A stretch of 64,000 nucleotides of DNA, taken from Paenibacillus sp. LS1. GTDB lineage: Bacteria; Bacillota; Bacilli; Paenibacillales; Paenibacillaceae. Below are positions 17,955-27,357 of the stretch, piece after piece. A model generated the notes under the pieces. It saw nothing but the letters and a program-made list of their open reading frames with translations. It searched no databases and was not told the DNA's origin. The stretch spans positions 372,001 through 436,000 of the forward strand of contig NZ_JAPDOE010000002.1 in the NCBI RefSeq assembly GCF_026013365.1, in the 5' to 3' direction. Made by a program: the position numbers and the translations under genes. Within the stretch, counting starts at the first letter, position 1. The number at the start of each line of letters is the position of its first letter.

Positions 17955-18018
17955 CATCTCATACGTAAAACGGCGAAAGGCTCTGAACTCATGAGCACCT
18001 TGCCGTTATCGTGAGATG
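17955..18018 (-). other. Large imperfect hairpin between rimP and nusA
   Basis: Minus strand: CATCTCA pairs with TGAGATG at the base, ACGGC with GCCGT further in, AAGG with CCTT, and the palindrome CTCATGAG lies near the loop. It spans 64 bases of the 123-base intercistronic gap and is not followed by a T-run, so it is not a typical terminator. It could be a processing site or a translational control element for nusA. Confidence 0.55.
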
Positions 18019-18050
18019 TGTCTTTTTCATTAATAAAGTGAACAAGGCAC

Positions 18051-18512
18051 TTAAAACAAAATAGCTAGGCGCGCACTGGCAACCTTATCATAAGAAATAG
18101 CATGCTGTTTCTTACCTGCTTCGATCACGAGTTCCCCGTCATCAAAGGATAACAGCTTGCCTTCAAATTCCTTCAATCCGTTCACCGGCTCGTAGGTTGT
18201 AACAAAAACATTTTTGCCTACAGATTTGGTAACGTCCTCAGGTTTTTTCAGTGGACGCTCCGCACCGGGAGAAGACACTTCAAGGAAATAGATGGTTGGA
18301 ATCGGATCGTTCTCATCCAGCTTGGCGCTCAGCTTTTCGCTGATCAAGACGCAATCGTCGATGTCGATGCCACCCTCTTTGTCGACATACACCCGTAAAA
18401 ACCAGTTGCTGCCTTCTTTGACGTATTCGATGTCAACCAGCTCGAAGCCTTGTTCGTTCAAGTAGGGTTGGATCATTTCTTCCACGGTAGATTTAATGTT
18501 CGTTGTGCTCAA
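18051..18512 (-). CDS. rimP: Ribosome maturation factor RimP
   Basis: Needed for 30S subunit maturation. It is 153 residues: an N-terminal alpha/beta domain with FELVDIEYVKEG and the RVYVDKEGG-ID-DC segment, the PYFLEVSSPG-like stretch (here YFLEVSSPGAERPL), and a C-terminal SH3-like domain. Length and family alignment favour TTG 18512, nine bases after GGAGG. The upstream in-frame codons have no ribosome-binding site. It is the first gene of the nusA operon. Confidence 0.94.
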   Translation of the reverse strand: MSTTNIKSTVEEMIQPYLNEQGFELVDIEYVKEGSNWFLRVYVDKEGGIDIDDCVLISEKLSAKLDENDPIPTIYFLEVSSPGAERPLKKPEDVTKSVGKNVFVTTYEPVNGLKEFEGKLLSFDDGELVIEAGKKQHAISYDKVASARLAILF

Positions 18513-18595
18513 AACCAATAACCTCCAACTTAGGTTACACCAGCAAAATAGCACTGGCAGATTATTAAATACCCAAGATTCTTGTATACCAAAGA

Positions 18596-18623
18596 CTAAA
18601 GAGTGGGTTTCCCCACTCTTTAG
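18596..18623 (-). terminator. Leader hairpin of the rimP-nusA operon (candidate attenuator)
   Basis: A perfect 12-bp stem with a GAAA-type tetraloop (minus strand CTAAAGAGTGGG / CCCACTCTTTAG). It lies about 20 bases after the predicted transcription start and about 85 bases before rimP. The T-tract is interrupted (TTTAGTCTTTGG), which is typical of NusA-assisted rather than strong intrinsic termination. It could also stop read-through from polC. Confidence 0.65.
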
Positions 18624-18652
18624 AAATTCGTACTATCTCGTTCACTTCAAAA

Positions 18653-18681
18653 ATTATAACATAGTCTGGTAATAGTGACAA
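18653..18681 (-). promoter_or_regulatory. Sigma-A promoter of the rimP-nusA-infB operon
   Basis: Minus strand TTGTCA (18676-18681, 5 of 6), exact 17-base spacing, TATAAT (18653-18658, 6 of 6). It lies between polC and rimP. One of the best sigma-A matches in the window. Confidence 0.85.
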
Positions 18682-18768
18682 GTAAGCGATCATTCAGGCA
18701 GATTACTTACTAATGAAGAAAAAATTACGTATCCCGATTAATCTCTGTTCCCTGATTCAAATCTAATC

Positions 18769-21700
18769 CTAGAACAGGGAAAGCTGGTTGCTCTCTGGCA
18801 AGCCACGGAAACATCCCATATTCGACAGGAGTTCAACAATTGTCTTACTCGCTTTCGATTTCTGCTGGAAATCTTCCACCGACAGGAATTCACCATGATC
18901 TCTTGCTGCAGCGATGTTGCGCGCTGCATTATCCCCTATTCCTGCCAAAGCTGAAAATGGAGGGATTAGTGTTTTTCCGTCAACGATGAACTTCGTCGCT
19001 TCCGAACGATATAAGTCAATAGGTTTCAGCGAGAATCCACGTGCCGCCATCTCCAGACCCATTTCAAGAACAGGCAGCATGTTTTTCTCTTTCGGCGGTG
19101 CCTGGAAACCTAATTGCTCGATCTCTGTAATTTTTCGATATATTGCGTCATATCCCTGACACATCAGTTCGATATCGATCTCATCCGCCCGAACCGTAAA
19201 GTAAGTTGCGTAATATTCAATCGGGTGATATAGCTTGAAGAATGCCGTACGAACTGCCGAAATAACATAAGCGGCCGCGTGAGCCTTCGGGAACATGTAT
19301 TGGATTTTGAGACAAGAATCAATGTACCATTGAGGCACCTTGCAATTCTTCATCTCGTCAATCCATTCTTGTGGCAGACCACGTCCCTTACGAACACTCT
19401 CGGTAATCTTAAAGGCCAGACTTGCGTCCATTCCCGTTTTATAGATCAGGAACAACATGATGTCATCCCGACAACCGATTACCGTCTTAATGTTGCACGT
19501 TCCGTTCTTAATCAGGTCCTGAGCGTTTCCAAGCCATACCCCTGTACCATGGGACAAACCGGAAATTTGCAGTAAATCGGCAAAAGACGTCGGCTGGGAT
19601 TCGACAAGCATCTGACGTACGAATTTCGTTCCCATCTCCGGCACGCCAAATGTTGCTACTGGTGACCGAATCTGTTCCGGTGTAACGCCCAAAGCTTCGG
19701 TTGAGTTAAACATGCTCATAACTTTTGGATCATTCATCGGAATGCTAGTTGGGTCAATTCCTGTCAAATCCTGTAACATCCGCATCATAGTCGGATCATC
19801 GTGCCCCAGAATATCAAGTTTCAGCAAGTTTTCTTCAAAAGCATGATAATCAAAGTGTGTTGTTTTCCACTCCGCATTAACGTCGTCAGCCGGGAACTGA
19901 ACAGGTGTAACATCTTCGACCTCAATGTAATCAGGCACAACGACAATACCGCCGGGATGCTGTCCAGTACTCCGTTTTACCCCGGTACAGCCAGAAGCCA
20001 AACGATTTAATTCAGCTCCGCGCCATTTCTTGTGATGTTCTTCCTCATACTTTTTGGCAAAACCAAATGCTGTTTTCTCAGCCACCGTACCAATCGTCCC
20101 TGCACGGAAAACGCTCTTTTCACTAAACAATACTTTCGTATAGTTATGAGCATGAGGCTGGTAATCACCCGAGAAGTTCAAGTCAATATCGGGAACTTTA
20201 TCTCCTTTAAATCCAAGGAAGGTCTCAAACGGGATATCCTGGCCTTCTCCTTTAAGTGTCTTACCACAATCCGGACATTCTTTCTCGGGAAGGTCAAATC
20301 CGCTCCGAACACTACCATCAAGGAACCATTCGCTGTGTTTGCATTCCGAATTCACACAAATATAATGAGCAGGTAATGGATTAACTTCGGATATACCCAG
20401 GAATGTCGCAACGACAGAGGAACCAACCGACCCCCGGGAACCTACGAGATAACCATCCTGATTCGATTTTTTAACCAATCGTTCCGAGATTAAATAGTTG
20501 GCAGAGAAACCGTATTTTATAATTGGAATCAGTTCTTTTTCCAGTCTCGCCACGATTACTTCCGGTAATTCCTCGCCATAGATGGACTTGGCAGTGTCAT
20601 AGCAGGTATTACGGATTTCTTCGTCCGCACCTTCCAGAATCGGAGTAAACAGTTTGTCCGGGAATAACTTAATCTCCTCAAATCGGTCAGACAATTCAAT
20701 TGTATTGGTAACGACAACTTCATAAGCTTTGTCTTGGCCGAGGAACTTGAATTCTTCCAGCATTTCCTCCGTCGTTCTAAAATGTGCATCCGGCTTACGT
20801 TGATCTTTCAGTGGACTAAATCCTGTAATTCCGTGAATGGTGATATCCCGATATAGTTTGTCACGAGGTTCCAAGTAATGAACATTACCTGTGGCAATAA
20901 CGGGTTTGGACAGCTTCGTCCCGATATCAATGACTTTACGAATTGCTGTTTTGATCTCTTCAGGAGTAGCCACCAAGCCTTTATCCACCAAATGCATATA
21001 CATTGTAAGTGGCTGGATCTCCAGTATGTCATAAAACTCGGCGATCTCTTCCGCTTCTTCGAGCGATTTGTTAAGCACCGCTTCGAAGAATTCACCTTTT
21101 TCACAGCCCGATAAAATAAAGAGGCCTTCACGCAAATTAATCAGTTTCGATTTGGGAATGCACGGTACCCGCTTGAAATGTTCCGTATGAGAAAGAGATA
21201 CCAGTTTATATAAGTTTTTCTTACCGACTTCATTCAGTGCATAGATTCCGCAATGGAAAGGTCTTGTATTCGACAAGTCGACACCGACATAATCGTTCAG
21301 TCGATCGAGCCTCGTCAACCCTTTCATCTGGGCAGCATCATTTAATAATCCGATCAGTATACCTGCGAGCGCAACGGTATCGTCAATAGCCCGGTGATGG
21401 CTTTCCAGTCCAACCTTATATTTATCCGCCATCGTATTCAGACGGTGGTTCTTATTTTTTGGGAATAACAATCGCGCCAGTTCCAACGTGTCAAGGACAG
21501 GGTTAGGAAGCTCTGGCATTCCAATTTGTTTCAGGGAAGCCTGAATAAAGCCCATATCAAAACGTGCATTATGCGCAACAAGTACACCATCTCCGGCAAA
21601 CTGTACAAACTCTCGGATAACAGGCTCCAGCTCAGGTGCATCTTTCACCATTTCATCATTAATATTTGTCAATTGCTGAATGTTGTAAGGAATGCGTTCA

Positions 21701-23088
21701 TGTGGATTTACAAACGTCGCATACCGGTCGATTTCTTTACCATCTTGCATCTTCACAGCGGCAATCTCAATAATTTTGTTCTGCGTAACCGAAAGACCCG
21801 TGGTCTCGATATCAAATACAATGTATGTCGCTGTTTGCAGATCCAACGGCTGTGGAGCCATTACGACCGCAACGGAGTCATTCACTACATTGGCCTCAAG
21901 GCCGTAGATCATTTTAATCCCATTTTTCTTAGCAGCCTTGGAAGCCTCAGGATATACTTGTACCCCACCATGATCACTGACAGCAATCGCCTTATGTCCC
22001 CACTCAGCTGCCATTTTCACGTATTTGTCGATCGAAGTTACAGCATCCATCGTACTCATCGTAGAGTGTAAATGGAACTCCACCCGTTTCTCTGGTGCAT
22101 TATCTTTGCGAGATGGCGGTGCTTTGACTTCAACCAGATCCGAGGGAATCATGGCGAGTTCAGGAATTTGCATAAACCGGTCATACTCGACACGTCCACG
22201 CACTTTCACCCATTTACCGTTAGCCAGCAAACTGAGAATTTTAACATCCTCTTTTGTTTTGGCAAACATCTTCATTTGCATGGAGTCCGTGAAGTCGGTC
22301 AGATAGAATGTAAACAGTGTATTTCCGTTTCGTAGTTCTTTACGATCCAGACCAAACACCGAACCTTGAAGCGTGACCTTTTTCTCCTCATCCTGGATTT
22401 CCTGCATAGGCACTGCTGGCTCTTTAATATCATAGCCCATTTGCAAACGCACATCGCCCTGTTCCTCATCGACCGGGATTTCTGTGTCTACTTCACTCAT
22501 CATCTTCTCGATGACCTCAAGTTCCTCAACACGTTTTTTGGCCTGGAACTGCTCCATCGCCTCTTTATTGTTGGCCACTTCGCCCACTTGCATCTTGATA
22601 CGAAGCGGTAGATTAAAGTACTTGTCATAGAACGTCGTGATCGCCTGGTCAATCTGTTTTTTTCGAGCCAATTCCATTGATGTTGCGTCGCTCATCGTCA
22701 GTTGCAGGAGATCCGCTTCACATTCAAACGTAGTCCGGTTCATCCAACCATTCACAGATGGAATCTCACGTGTAACCCATTCTAAAAATAGATTCCAATA
22801 TTCACTGACGATATCGCCATTCGGTACCTTGTCCGTATATTTGAAGCCAAATGAAATTTTGGCGATATGATTCATCTTCTCCTGAATATGCAGGCAAAAT
22901 GTGCGATAAATTGGAGCGGGTACCAACGTATCCTTTGCAATCAGAATATTCCATTCCCGATTACTCCGGTTGGTCTCAACTTGTTCAATCCATCCATCCA
23001 AAAAATAGGGCTCTAACAGACCAGCCGGAAGCTCTGCCTGTTTCATCAACAACTCAAACCGTTTTCTTTTCTCCTCGAATCCGCTCAT
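18769..23088 (-). CDS. polC: DNA polymerase III alpha subunit, PolC type
   Basis: Main replicative polymerase of low-GC Gram-positives. It is 1439 residues, in line with B. subtilis PolC (1437). Order: N-terminal domains, an OB fold (about 235-320), a PHP domain split by an inserted DnaQ-like 3'-5' exonuclease starting at FDIETTGL (roughly residue 420), then the C-family polymerase core with GSRGSVGSS and the metal-site PDIDLNFSGDYQ. A four-cysteine zinc cluster (SEC, KECPDCG) lies between them. ATG 23088 has AGGAGG six bases upstream. The frame is open further up but without such a site. Confidence 0.98.
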   Translation of the reverse strand: MSGFEEKRKRFELLMKQAELPAGLLEPYFLDGWIEQVETNRSNREWNILIAKDTLVPAPIYRTFCLHIQEKMNHIAKISFGFKYTDKVPNGDIVSEYWNLFLEWVTREIPSVNGWMNRTTFECEADLLQLTMSDATSMELARKKQIDQAITTFYDKYFNLPLRIKMQVGEVANNKEAMEQFQAKKRVEELEVIEKMMSEVDTEIPVDEEQGDVRLQMGYDIKEPAVPMQEIQDEEKKVTLQGSVFGLDRKELRNGNTLFTFYLTDFTDSMQMKMFAKTKEDVKILSLLANGKWVKVRGRVEYDRFMQIPELAMIPSDLVEVKAPPSRKDNAPEKRVEFHLHSTMSTMDAVTSIDKYVKMAAEWGHKAIAVSDHGGVQVYPEASKAAKKNGIKMIYGLEANVVNDSVAVVMAPQPLDLQTATYIVFDIETTGLSVTQNKIIEIAAVKMQDGKEIDRYATFVNPHERIPYNIQQLTNINDEMVKDAPELEPVIREFVQFAGDGVLVAHNARFDMGFIQASLKQIGMPELPNPVLDTLELARLLFPKNKNHRLNTMADKYKVGLESHHRAIDDTVALAGILIGLLNDAAQMKGLTRLDRLNDYVGVDLSNTRPFHCGIYALNEVGKKNLYKLVSLSHTEHFKRVPCIPKSKLINLREGLFILSGCEKGEFFEAVLNKSLEEAEEIAEFYDILEIQPLTMYMHLVDKGLVATPEEIKTAIRKVIDIGTKLSKPVIATGNVHYLEPRDKLYRDITIHGITGFSPLKDQRKPDAHFRTTEEMLEEFKFLGQDKAYEVVVTNTIELSDRFEEIKLFPDKLFTPILEGADEEIRNTCYDTAKSIYGEELPEVIVARLEKELIPIIKYGFSANYLISERLVKKSNQDGYLVGSRGSVGSSVVATFLGISEVNPLPAHYICVNSECKHSEWFLDGSVRSGFDLPEKECPDCGKTLKGEGQDIPFETFLGFKGDKVPDIDLNFSGDYQPHAHNYTKVLFSEKSVFRAGTIGTVAEKTAFGFAKKYEEEHHKKWRGAELNRLASGCTGVKRSTGQHPGGIVVVPDYIEVEDVTPVQFPADDVNAEWKTTHFDYHAFEENLLKLDILGHDDPTMMRMLQDLTGIDPTSIPMNDPKVMSMFNSTEALGVTPEQIRSPVATFGVPEMGTKFVRQMLVESQPTSFADLLQISGLSHGTGVWLGNAQDLIKNGTCNIKTVIGCRDDIMLFLIYKTGMDASLAFKITESVRKGRGLPQEWIDEMKNCKVPQWYIDSCLKIQYMFPKAHAAAYVISAVRTAFFKLYHPIEYYATYFTVRADEIDIELMCQGYDAIYRKITEIEQLGFQAPPKEKNMLPVLEMGLEMAARGFSLKPIDLYRSEATKFIVDGKTLIPPFSALAGIGDNAARNIAAARDHGEFLSVEDFQQKSKASKTIVELLSNMGCFRGLPESNQLSLF

Positions 23089-23241
23089 CGTGTTCCTCCT
23101 TGTACCCCCTTTAAAGCATGAAAAGCCCCTGCATTCAAAAATGTCACCGATCCGAACTCGCACCGACTCATTTTATCCGACAGAAGCTCTCCATTCATTA
23201 CTTAACCGGTGAATAAGTGCTTTTCGTCAAGTTAACCTGAC

Positions 23242-24696
23242 TTAGTATGCTCTTGCAAACACAACCGTGTGTTCTGCCTGTTCACCACAAGCCAGGCACG
23301 TATGCTTTTCTTCCGCAGGCTGGAACGGAATGTTCCGGCTTGTTGCGCCTGTAACTTCTCTTACTTTATCTTCGCAAGCTTCTGAACCGCACCAGCCAGC
23401 CAGTGTAAACCCGCGTTTATTCTCCATCAGTTCTTTCATCTCATCGAGTGTATCCACGGAGTAGAAGTTATCAGACATAAATGTGCGGGCACGTTCCAAC
23501 ATATCTACCTGGATTTGTGTCAACATAGACTGGATTTCTTCTACCAAGTTCGCCTGTTCTACCACTTTTTTCTCACCTGTGATGCGTGATACGAGTACAC
23601 AAACGCCATTTTCCATATCACGTGGACCAATCTCCAGACGAATCGGAACACCGCGCATCTCGTATTCATTGAATTTCCAACCTGGGCGAACATCGCTGCG
23701 ATCATCCATTTTCACACGGACTCCAGCTTGTTTCAACTCAGTGAACAACTCATCTGCACGTCCTACAACAGCATCACGCGTTTTCGGAGGTCCAATTGGA
23801 ATCATGACCACTTGCGTAGGTGCTACTTTAGGAGGCAGTACGAGACCACGGTCATCTCCATGAACCATAATCAACGCGCCGATCAATCGTGTGCTTACTC
23901 CCCATGAAGTGGTGTAAGCCAGTTCCAGCACATTGTTCCGGCTAAGATACTGAATTTCAAATGCTTTTGCAAAGTTCGTTCCCATGTAGTGTGATGTACC
24001 TGCTTGTACAGCACGTCCATCCTTCATCATGGCTTCGATCGAGTACGTATCCACCGCACCCGCAAACTTCTCGGATTTGGTTTTCTGACCCACAATTACA
24101 GGAATAGCCAAGTACTCCTCAACCACTTCACGATAGATTTCAAGCATTTTCATCGTTTCTTCACGTGCTTCTTCTTCGGTCTCATGCGCAGTGTGACCTT
24201 CCTGCCACAGGAACTCACTTGTGCGAAGGAAAGGCAATGTTCTTTTTTCCCAACGAACTACGTTAGCCCACTGGTTGATCAATACCGGAAGGTCCCGATA
24301 AGACTGAATCCACTTGGAATACATGTGACCAATAATTGTTTCGGATGTAGGACGGATCGCCAGACGTTCTTCCAGCTTCTCTCCTCCAGCTTCCGTAACC
24401 CACGGTAATTCAGGGTTAAAGCCTTCCACATGCTCTTTTTCCTTTTGGAAGAAGCTCTCAGGAATAAACATCGGGAAATACGCATTGCGATGACCCGTTT
24501 CCCGGAAACGACGATCCAACTCATCCTTGATGTGTTCCCAGATTTCAAAACCGTCTGGTTTAAACACAATACAACCGCGTACCGGTGCATAGTCCATGAG
24601 ATCAGCTTTTTTGATAACATCAATATACCAGCGTGAGAAATCCTCACCCTGTGGTGTGATTTCAGTCACGAACTGTTTATCATTTTCCTTTGACAT
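23242..24696 (-). CDS. proS: Prolyl-tRNA synthetase, archaeal/eukaryotic type
   Basis: Charges tRNA-Pro. The 484-residue protein has the class II motifs (RWEKRTLPFLRT, then RPTSE) and the C-terminal zinc-type domain with cysteines in WCGSEACED and HTCLACGEQ that marks the shorter archaeal/eukaryotic ProS. It lacks the editing insertion between motifs 2 and 3 found in the roughly 565-residue bacterial type that B. subtilis carries at this spot. ATG 24696 has GGAG upstream; ATG 24717 has none. No T-box is visible in the 62-base gap before it. Confidence 0.95.
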   Translation of the reverse strand: MSKENDKQFVTEITPQGEDFSRWYIDVIKKADLMDYAPVRGCIVFKPDGFEIWEHIKDELDRRFRETGHRNAYFPMFIPESFFQKEKEHVEGFNPELPWVTEAGGEKLEERLAIRPTSETIIGHMYSKWIQSYRDLPVLINQWANVVRWEKRTLPFLRTSEFLWQEGHTAHETEEEAREETMKMLEIYREVVEEYLAIPVIVGQKTKSEKFAGAVDTYSIEAMMKDGRAVQAGTSHYMGTNFAKAFEIQYLSRNNVLELAYTTSWGVSTRLIGALIMVHGDDRGLVLPPKVAPTQVVMIPIGPPKTRDAVVGRADELFTELKQAGVRVKMDDRSDVRPGWKFNEYEMRGVPIRLEIGPRDMENGVCVLVSRITGEKKVVEQANLVEEIQSMLTQIQVDMLERARTFMSDNFYSVDTLDEMKELMENKRGFTLAGWCGSEACEDKVREVTGATSRNIPFQPAEEKHTCLACGEQAEHTVVFARAY

Positions 24697-24758
24697 AAGA
24701 CTCCAGCGTCCTCCCATAACGACTATCTCTGAATAACCAGAGCGTAGTCCAACCGTAA

Positions 24759-26030
24759 TTATCCGTTAATTAAACGTAATATATCATTGTAAGTTACTGC
24801 CAGCATCAACACAAACAACATCGCAAATCCGATGAAATGCACCATACCTTCGCGGTTTGGATCAACAGGTCTGCCGCGCAGCGCTTCAATTCCCAAAAAT
24901 ACCAGACGGCTACCGTCCAATGCAGGTATTGGTAACAGGTTGAAAATCCCAAGGTACAGACTCAAAATGGCTGCCCATCTCGTTAACTGCTCAATTCCTT
25001 GTTTAGCAATTTGCCCTGTCACTTCAAATGTACGAACCGGGCCACCAATATCATCCATGTTGAATTGATTGATCAGATGTTTGAAACCTTCAAATATCAC
25101 TTTGGTTGTGTCAACCATGGCTACCCCTGATACCGTAAAGGTCTCTACAAATCCAACGGATCGAGTAGGTAACGTAGGAACGATTCCCACTTTTCCGCCC
25201 TCTTGTCCTTCTACAGCACGTGGAGTAATCGTTATATTAAACGTTTCATTCCCCCGACGCAGCGTCCATTCCATCGGCTTGTCTTTGGAATCGGCAATCA
25301 TCGTCACCATTTTTTGTGAATCCGTGCCAATAGCAGTACCATTGATGGTCTCAATAATATCGCCCTTTTGCAGGTTCGCCTGATCGGCTGCCCCACCTTC
25401 AAGAACTTCACCAATTTCAAGATTTTTCGGATTCTCCACTGGAACTCCTGCCATCTGTGCATATACAGCAAACAGCACAAAGGCCAAGATAAAGTTCATC
25501 AGGGGTCCCGCAAAAATAGCCAATGCACGCTGTCCAACGGTTTTGCTGCCGAATTGACGATCTTTCGGTGCAATCTGCGTTTGTTTACCACGACTCACCA
25601 ACATCGCTTGAGGATGTATTCGGTACTCCTGAATCTCTCCATCTACATCGAGTTGAAGCTTAAGGGCTCTCTCCATATCAATGGAGATGACTTCACCACG
25701 TATTACATTTTTTCGGTTATCCAGTTGGTCCAGATAGATCATCTTCACCTGGTCATCTGCAGATCTTACCGCAATGGTCTGTCCTTCCTGGATCTCTACC
25801 AGTTCCGGATCTTCCCCTGCCATCCGTGCATACCCACCAAAAGGCAACAAACGCAATGTAAACTGGGTCTCGTTTCTTTTATATGAGAACAATTTGGGAC
25901 CAAAACCGATCGCAAATTCCCGTACAAGAATACCGGCGCGTTTGGCAAAGTAATAATGCCCCCATTCATGAACCGTCACGATGACAAAGAACATGAGCAC
26001 CGTTAGAAATACCACTTGTATGGTTTCCAA
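24759..26030 (-). CDS. rseP: Site-2 protease RseP/RasP
   Basis: Intramembrane zinc metalloprotease that clips membrane-anchored regulators such as anti-sigma factors, and remnants of cleaved membrane proteins. It is 423 residues. The HEWGH zinc motif lies at residues 21-25 in the first membrane helix. Further helices, a periplasmic-side PDZ domain (about 195-280) and the NLLPIPALDG motif that gives the third zinc ligand follow. The start is a TTG with GGAGG upstream. It lies between dxr and proS as in B. subtilis (rasP). Confidence 0.95.
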   Translation of the reverse strand: METIQVVFLTVLMFFVIVTVHEWGHYYFAKRAGILVREFAIGFGPKLFSYKRNETQFTLRLLPFGGYARMAGEDPELVEIQEGQTIAVRSADDQVKMIYLDQLDNRKNVIRGEVISIDMERALKLQLDVDGEIQEYRIHPQAMLVSRGKQTQIAPKDRQFGSKTVGQRALAIFAGPLMNFILAFVLFAVYAQMAGVPVENPKNLEIGEVLEGGAADQANLQKGDIIETINGTAIGTDSQKMVTMIADSKDKPMEWTLRRGNETFNITITPRAVEGQEGGKVGIVPTLPTRSVGFVETFTVSGVAMVDTTKVIFEGFKHLINQFNMDDIGGPVRTFEVTGQIAKQGIEQLTRWAAILSLYLGIFNLLPIPALDGSRLVFLGIEALRGRPVDPNREGMVHFIGFAMLFVLMLAVTYNDILRLING

Positions 26031-26143
26031 TCCCTATCCATCCTCCTTCACGGCACATACCGCAGTCTGTCCCTCTAGATTATCATTATTCTCTGATGCC
26101 GCACAAGAGAATCACTTCTTCCATTTTGTTATGAAAAAAGAGA

Positions 26144-27283
26144 TTACAGACTGGACGCAAGCTTGCGACTCTCCTGATCACATCGGGCGATCTCCTGCAG
26201 ATCAGGAGAGTCCACATTGTGGTGTGCTTCCAGCACAGAAGCAATAATATCTTCTATTTTAAGGAATGAAATCTCTTTACGCAAGAAACGGGCTACAGCA
26301 ACCTCGTTGGCTGCATTAAACGCCGTTGTTGCGGTTCCTCCCATTTTACCACACTCATACGCCATTCTTAAACATGGGAACCGTTCCATATCCATCTCAC
26401 GGAAATGTAATTTCCCAGCTTGAGCAAGAGACAGCCGCTGTGCTGGCGATGGCAAGCGGTCAGGATAAGTCAGTGCATATTGAATGGGAACTCGCATATC
26501 CGGATTACCCAGTTGAGCGATGATGCTGGTGTCATCAAATTCCACATAGGAATGAATAACGCTCTCCGGGTGAAGCAATACATTAATCTGATCATATCGA
26601 AGACCAAATAACCAATGTGCTTCAATGACCTCAAGTCCCTTGTTTACCATCGTTGCCGAGTCTATCGTAATTTTGGAACCCATTGACCAATTCGGATGTT
26701 TAAGCGCATCCTCTATAGTCACGTTCTTCAACTGTTCACGGGTAAGATCACGGAATGATCCGCCTGAAGCGGTGAGCGTGATTCCTGTCAGGCGTTCTCT
26801 GTTTTCACCATTCAAGCATTGGAATATAGCAGAGTGCTCACTATCAACGGGCAATAAAGAAACACCTTTGGCAGCCGCTCTTGTCGTGACAATATGCCCC
26901 GCTGTAACCAATGTCTCCTTATTAGCCAGTCCGATCTGTTTACCCGCGTCTATGGCAGCAAGTGTTGACTCCAATCCAACACTCCCCACTACCGCTGTAA
27001 CAACCGTATGTGCATCGGTTCCTGCTGCAACTTCTACGAGTCCTTCGTTGCCGTAAAACAGTTGCGTTCCTGCTGGCAAATATGGAGCTACCTTCTCGGC
27101 CAATTCTTTGGACCCCACTGAAACTTTCTTCGGTCGGTAACGTTTGGTTTGTTCGATCAGCAAGTCTGTATTGCCTCCGGCAGCCAGACCCTCCACTTGA
27201 AAGAGTTCCGGATGCATGTCTACTACATCTAGTGTCTGGGTTCCAATGGAACCGGTCGACCCGAGAATCGCAATTTTTTTCAT
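26144..27283 (-). CDS. dxr: 1-deoxy-D-xylulose 5-phosphate reductoisomerase
   Basis: Second step of the MEP isoprenoid pathway, giving MEP from DXP with NADPH; it supplies precursors for UppS. It is 379 residues. The nucleotide-binding GSTGSIGTQTL is at the N-terminus, with catalytic-domain segments PVDSEHSAIFQ and NWSMGSKITIDSATMVNKG. ATG 27283 was chosen since GAGGTG lies just before it; an ATG four codons upstream overlaps that site. Confidence 0.97.
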   Translation of the reverse strand: MKKIAILGSTGSIGTQTLDVVDMHPELFQVEGLAAGGNTDLLIEQTKRYRPKKVSVGSKELAEKVAPYLPAGTQLFYGNEGLVEVAAGTDAHTVVTAVVGSVGLESTLAAIDAGKQIGLANKETLVTAGHIVTTRAAAKGVSLLPVDSEHSAIFQCLNGENRERLTGITLTASGGSFRDLTREQLKNVTIEDALKHPNWSMGSKITIDSATMVNKGLEVIEAHWLFGLRYDQINVLLHPESVIHSYVEFDDTSIIAQLGNPDMRVPIQYALTYPDRLPSPAQRLSLAQAGKLHFREMDMERFPCLRMAYECGKMGGTATTAFNAANEVAVARFLRKEISFLKIEDIIASVLEAHHNVDSPDLQEIARCDQESRKLASSL

Positions 27284-27357
27284 GCTGCACCTCATCTTTA
27301 ATTATCCAATGCCTACGACGGACGAACAATGATGATACCTCAGACTCATGTTCTTCT

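Noticed and set aside
18724..18765. Terminator directly after polC
   Set aside because: A CTGTTC/GAACAG pairing exists but there is no T-run after it on the minus strand.
24697..24758. T-box leader for proS
   Set aside because: Only about 60 bases separate it from rseP, with no T-box sequence or terminator.
26130..26160. Palindrome GCAAGCTTGC at the dxr 3' end as a terminator
   Set aside because: It lies inside the last dxr codons and the T-run is about 16 bases away, too far for an intrinsic terminator.
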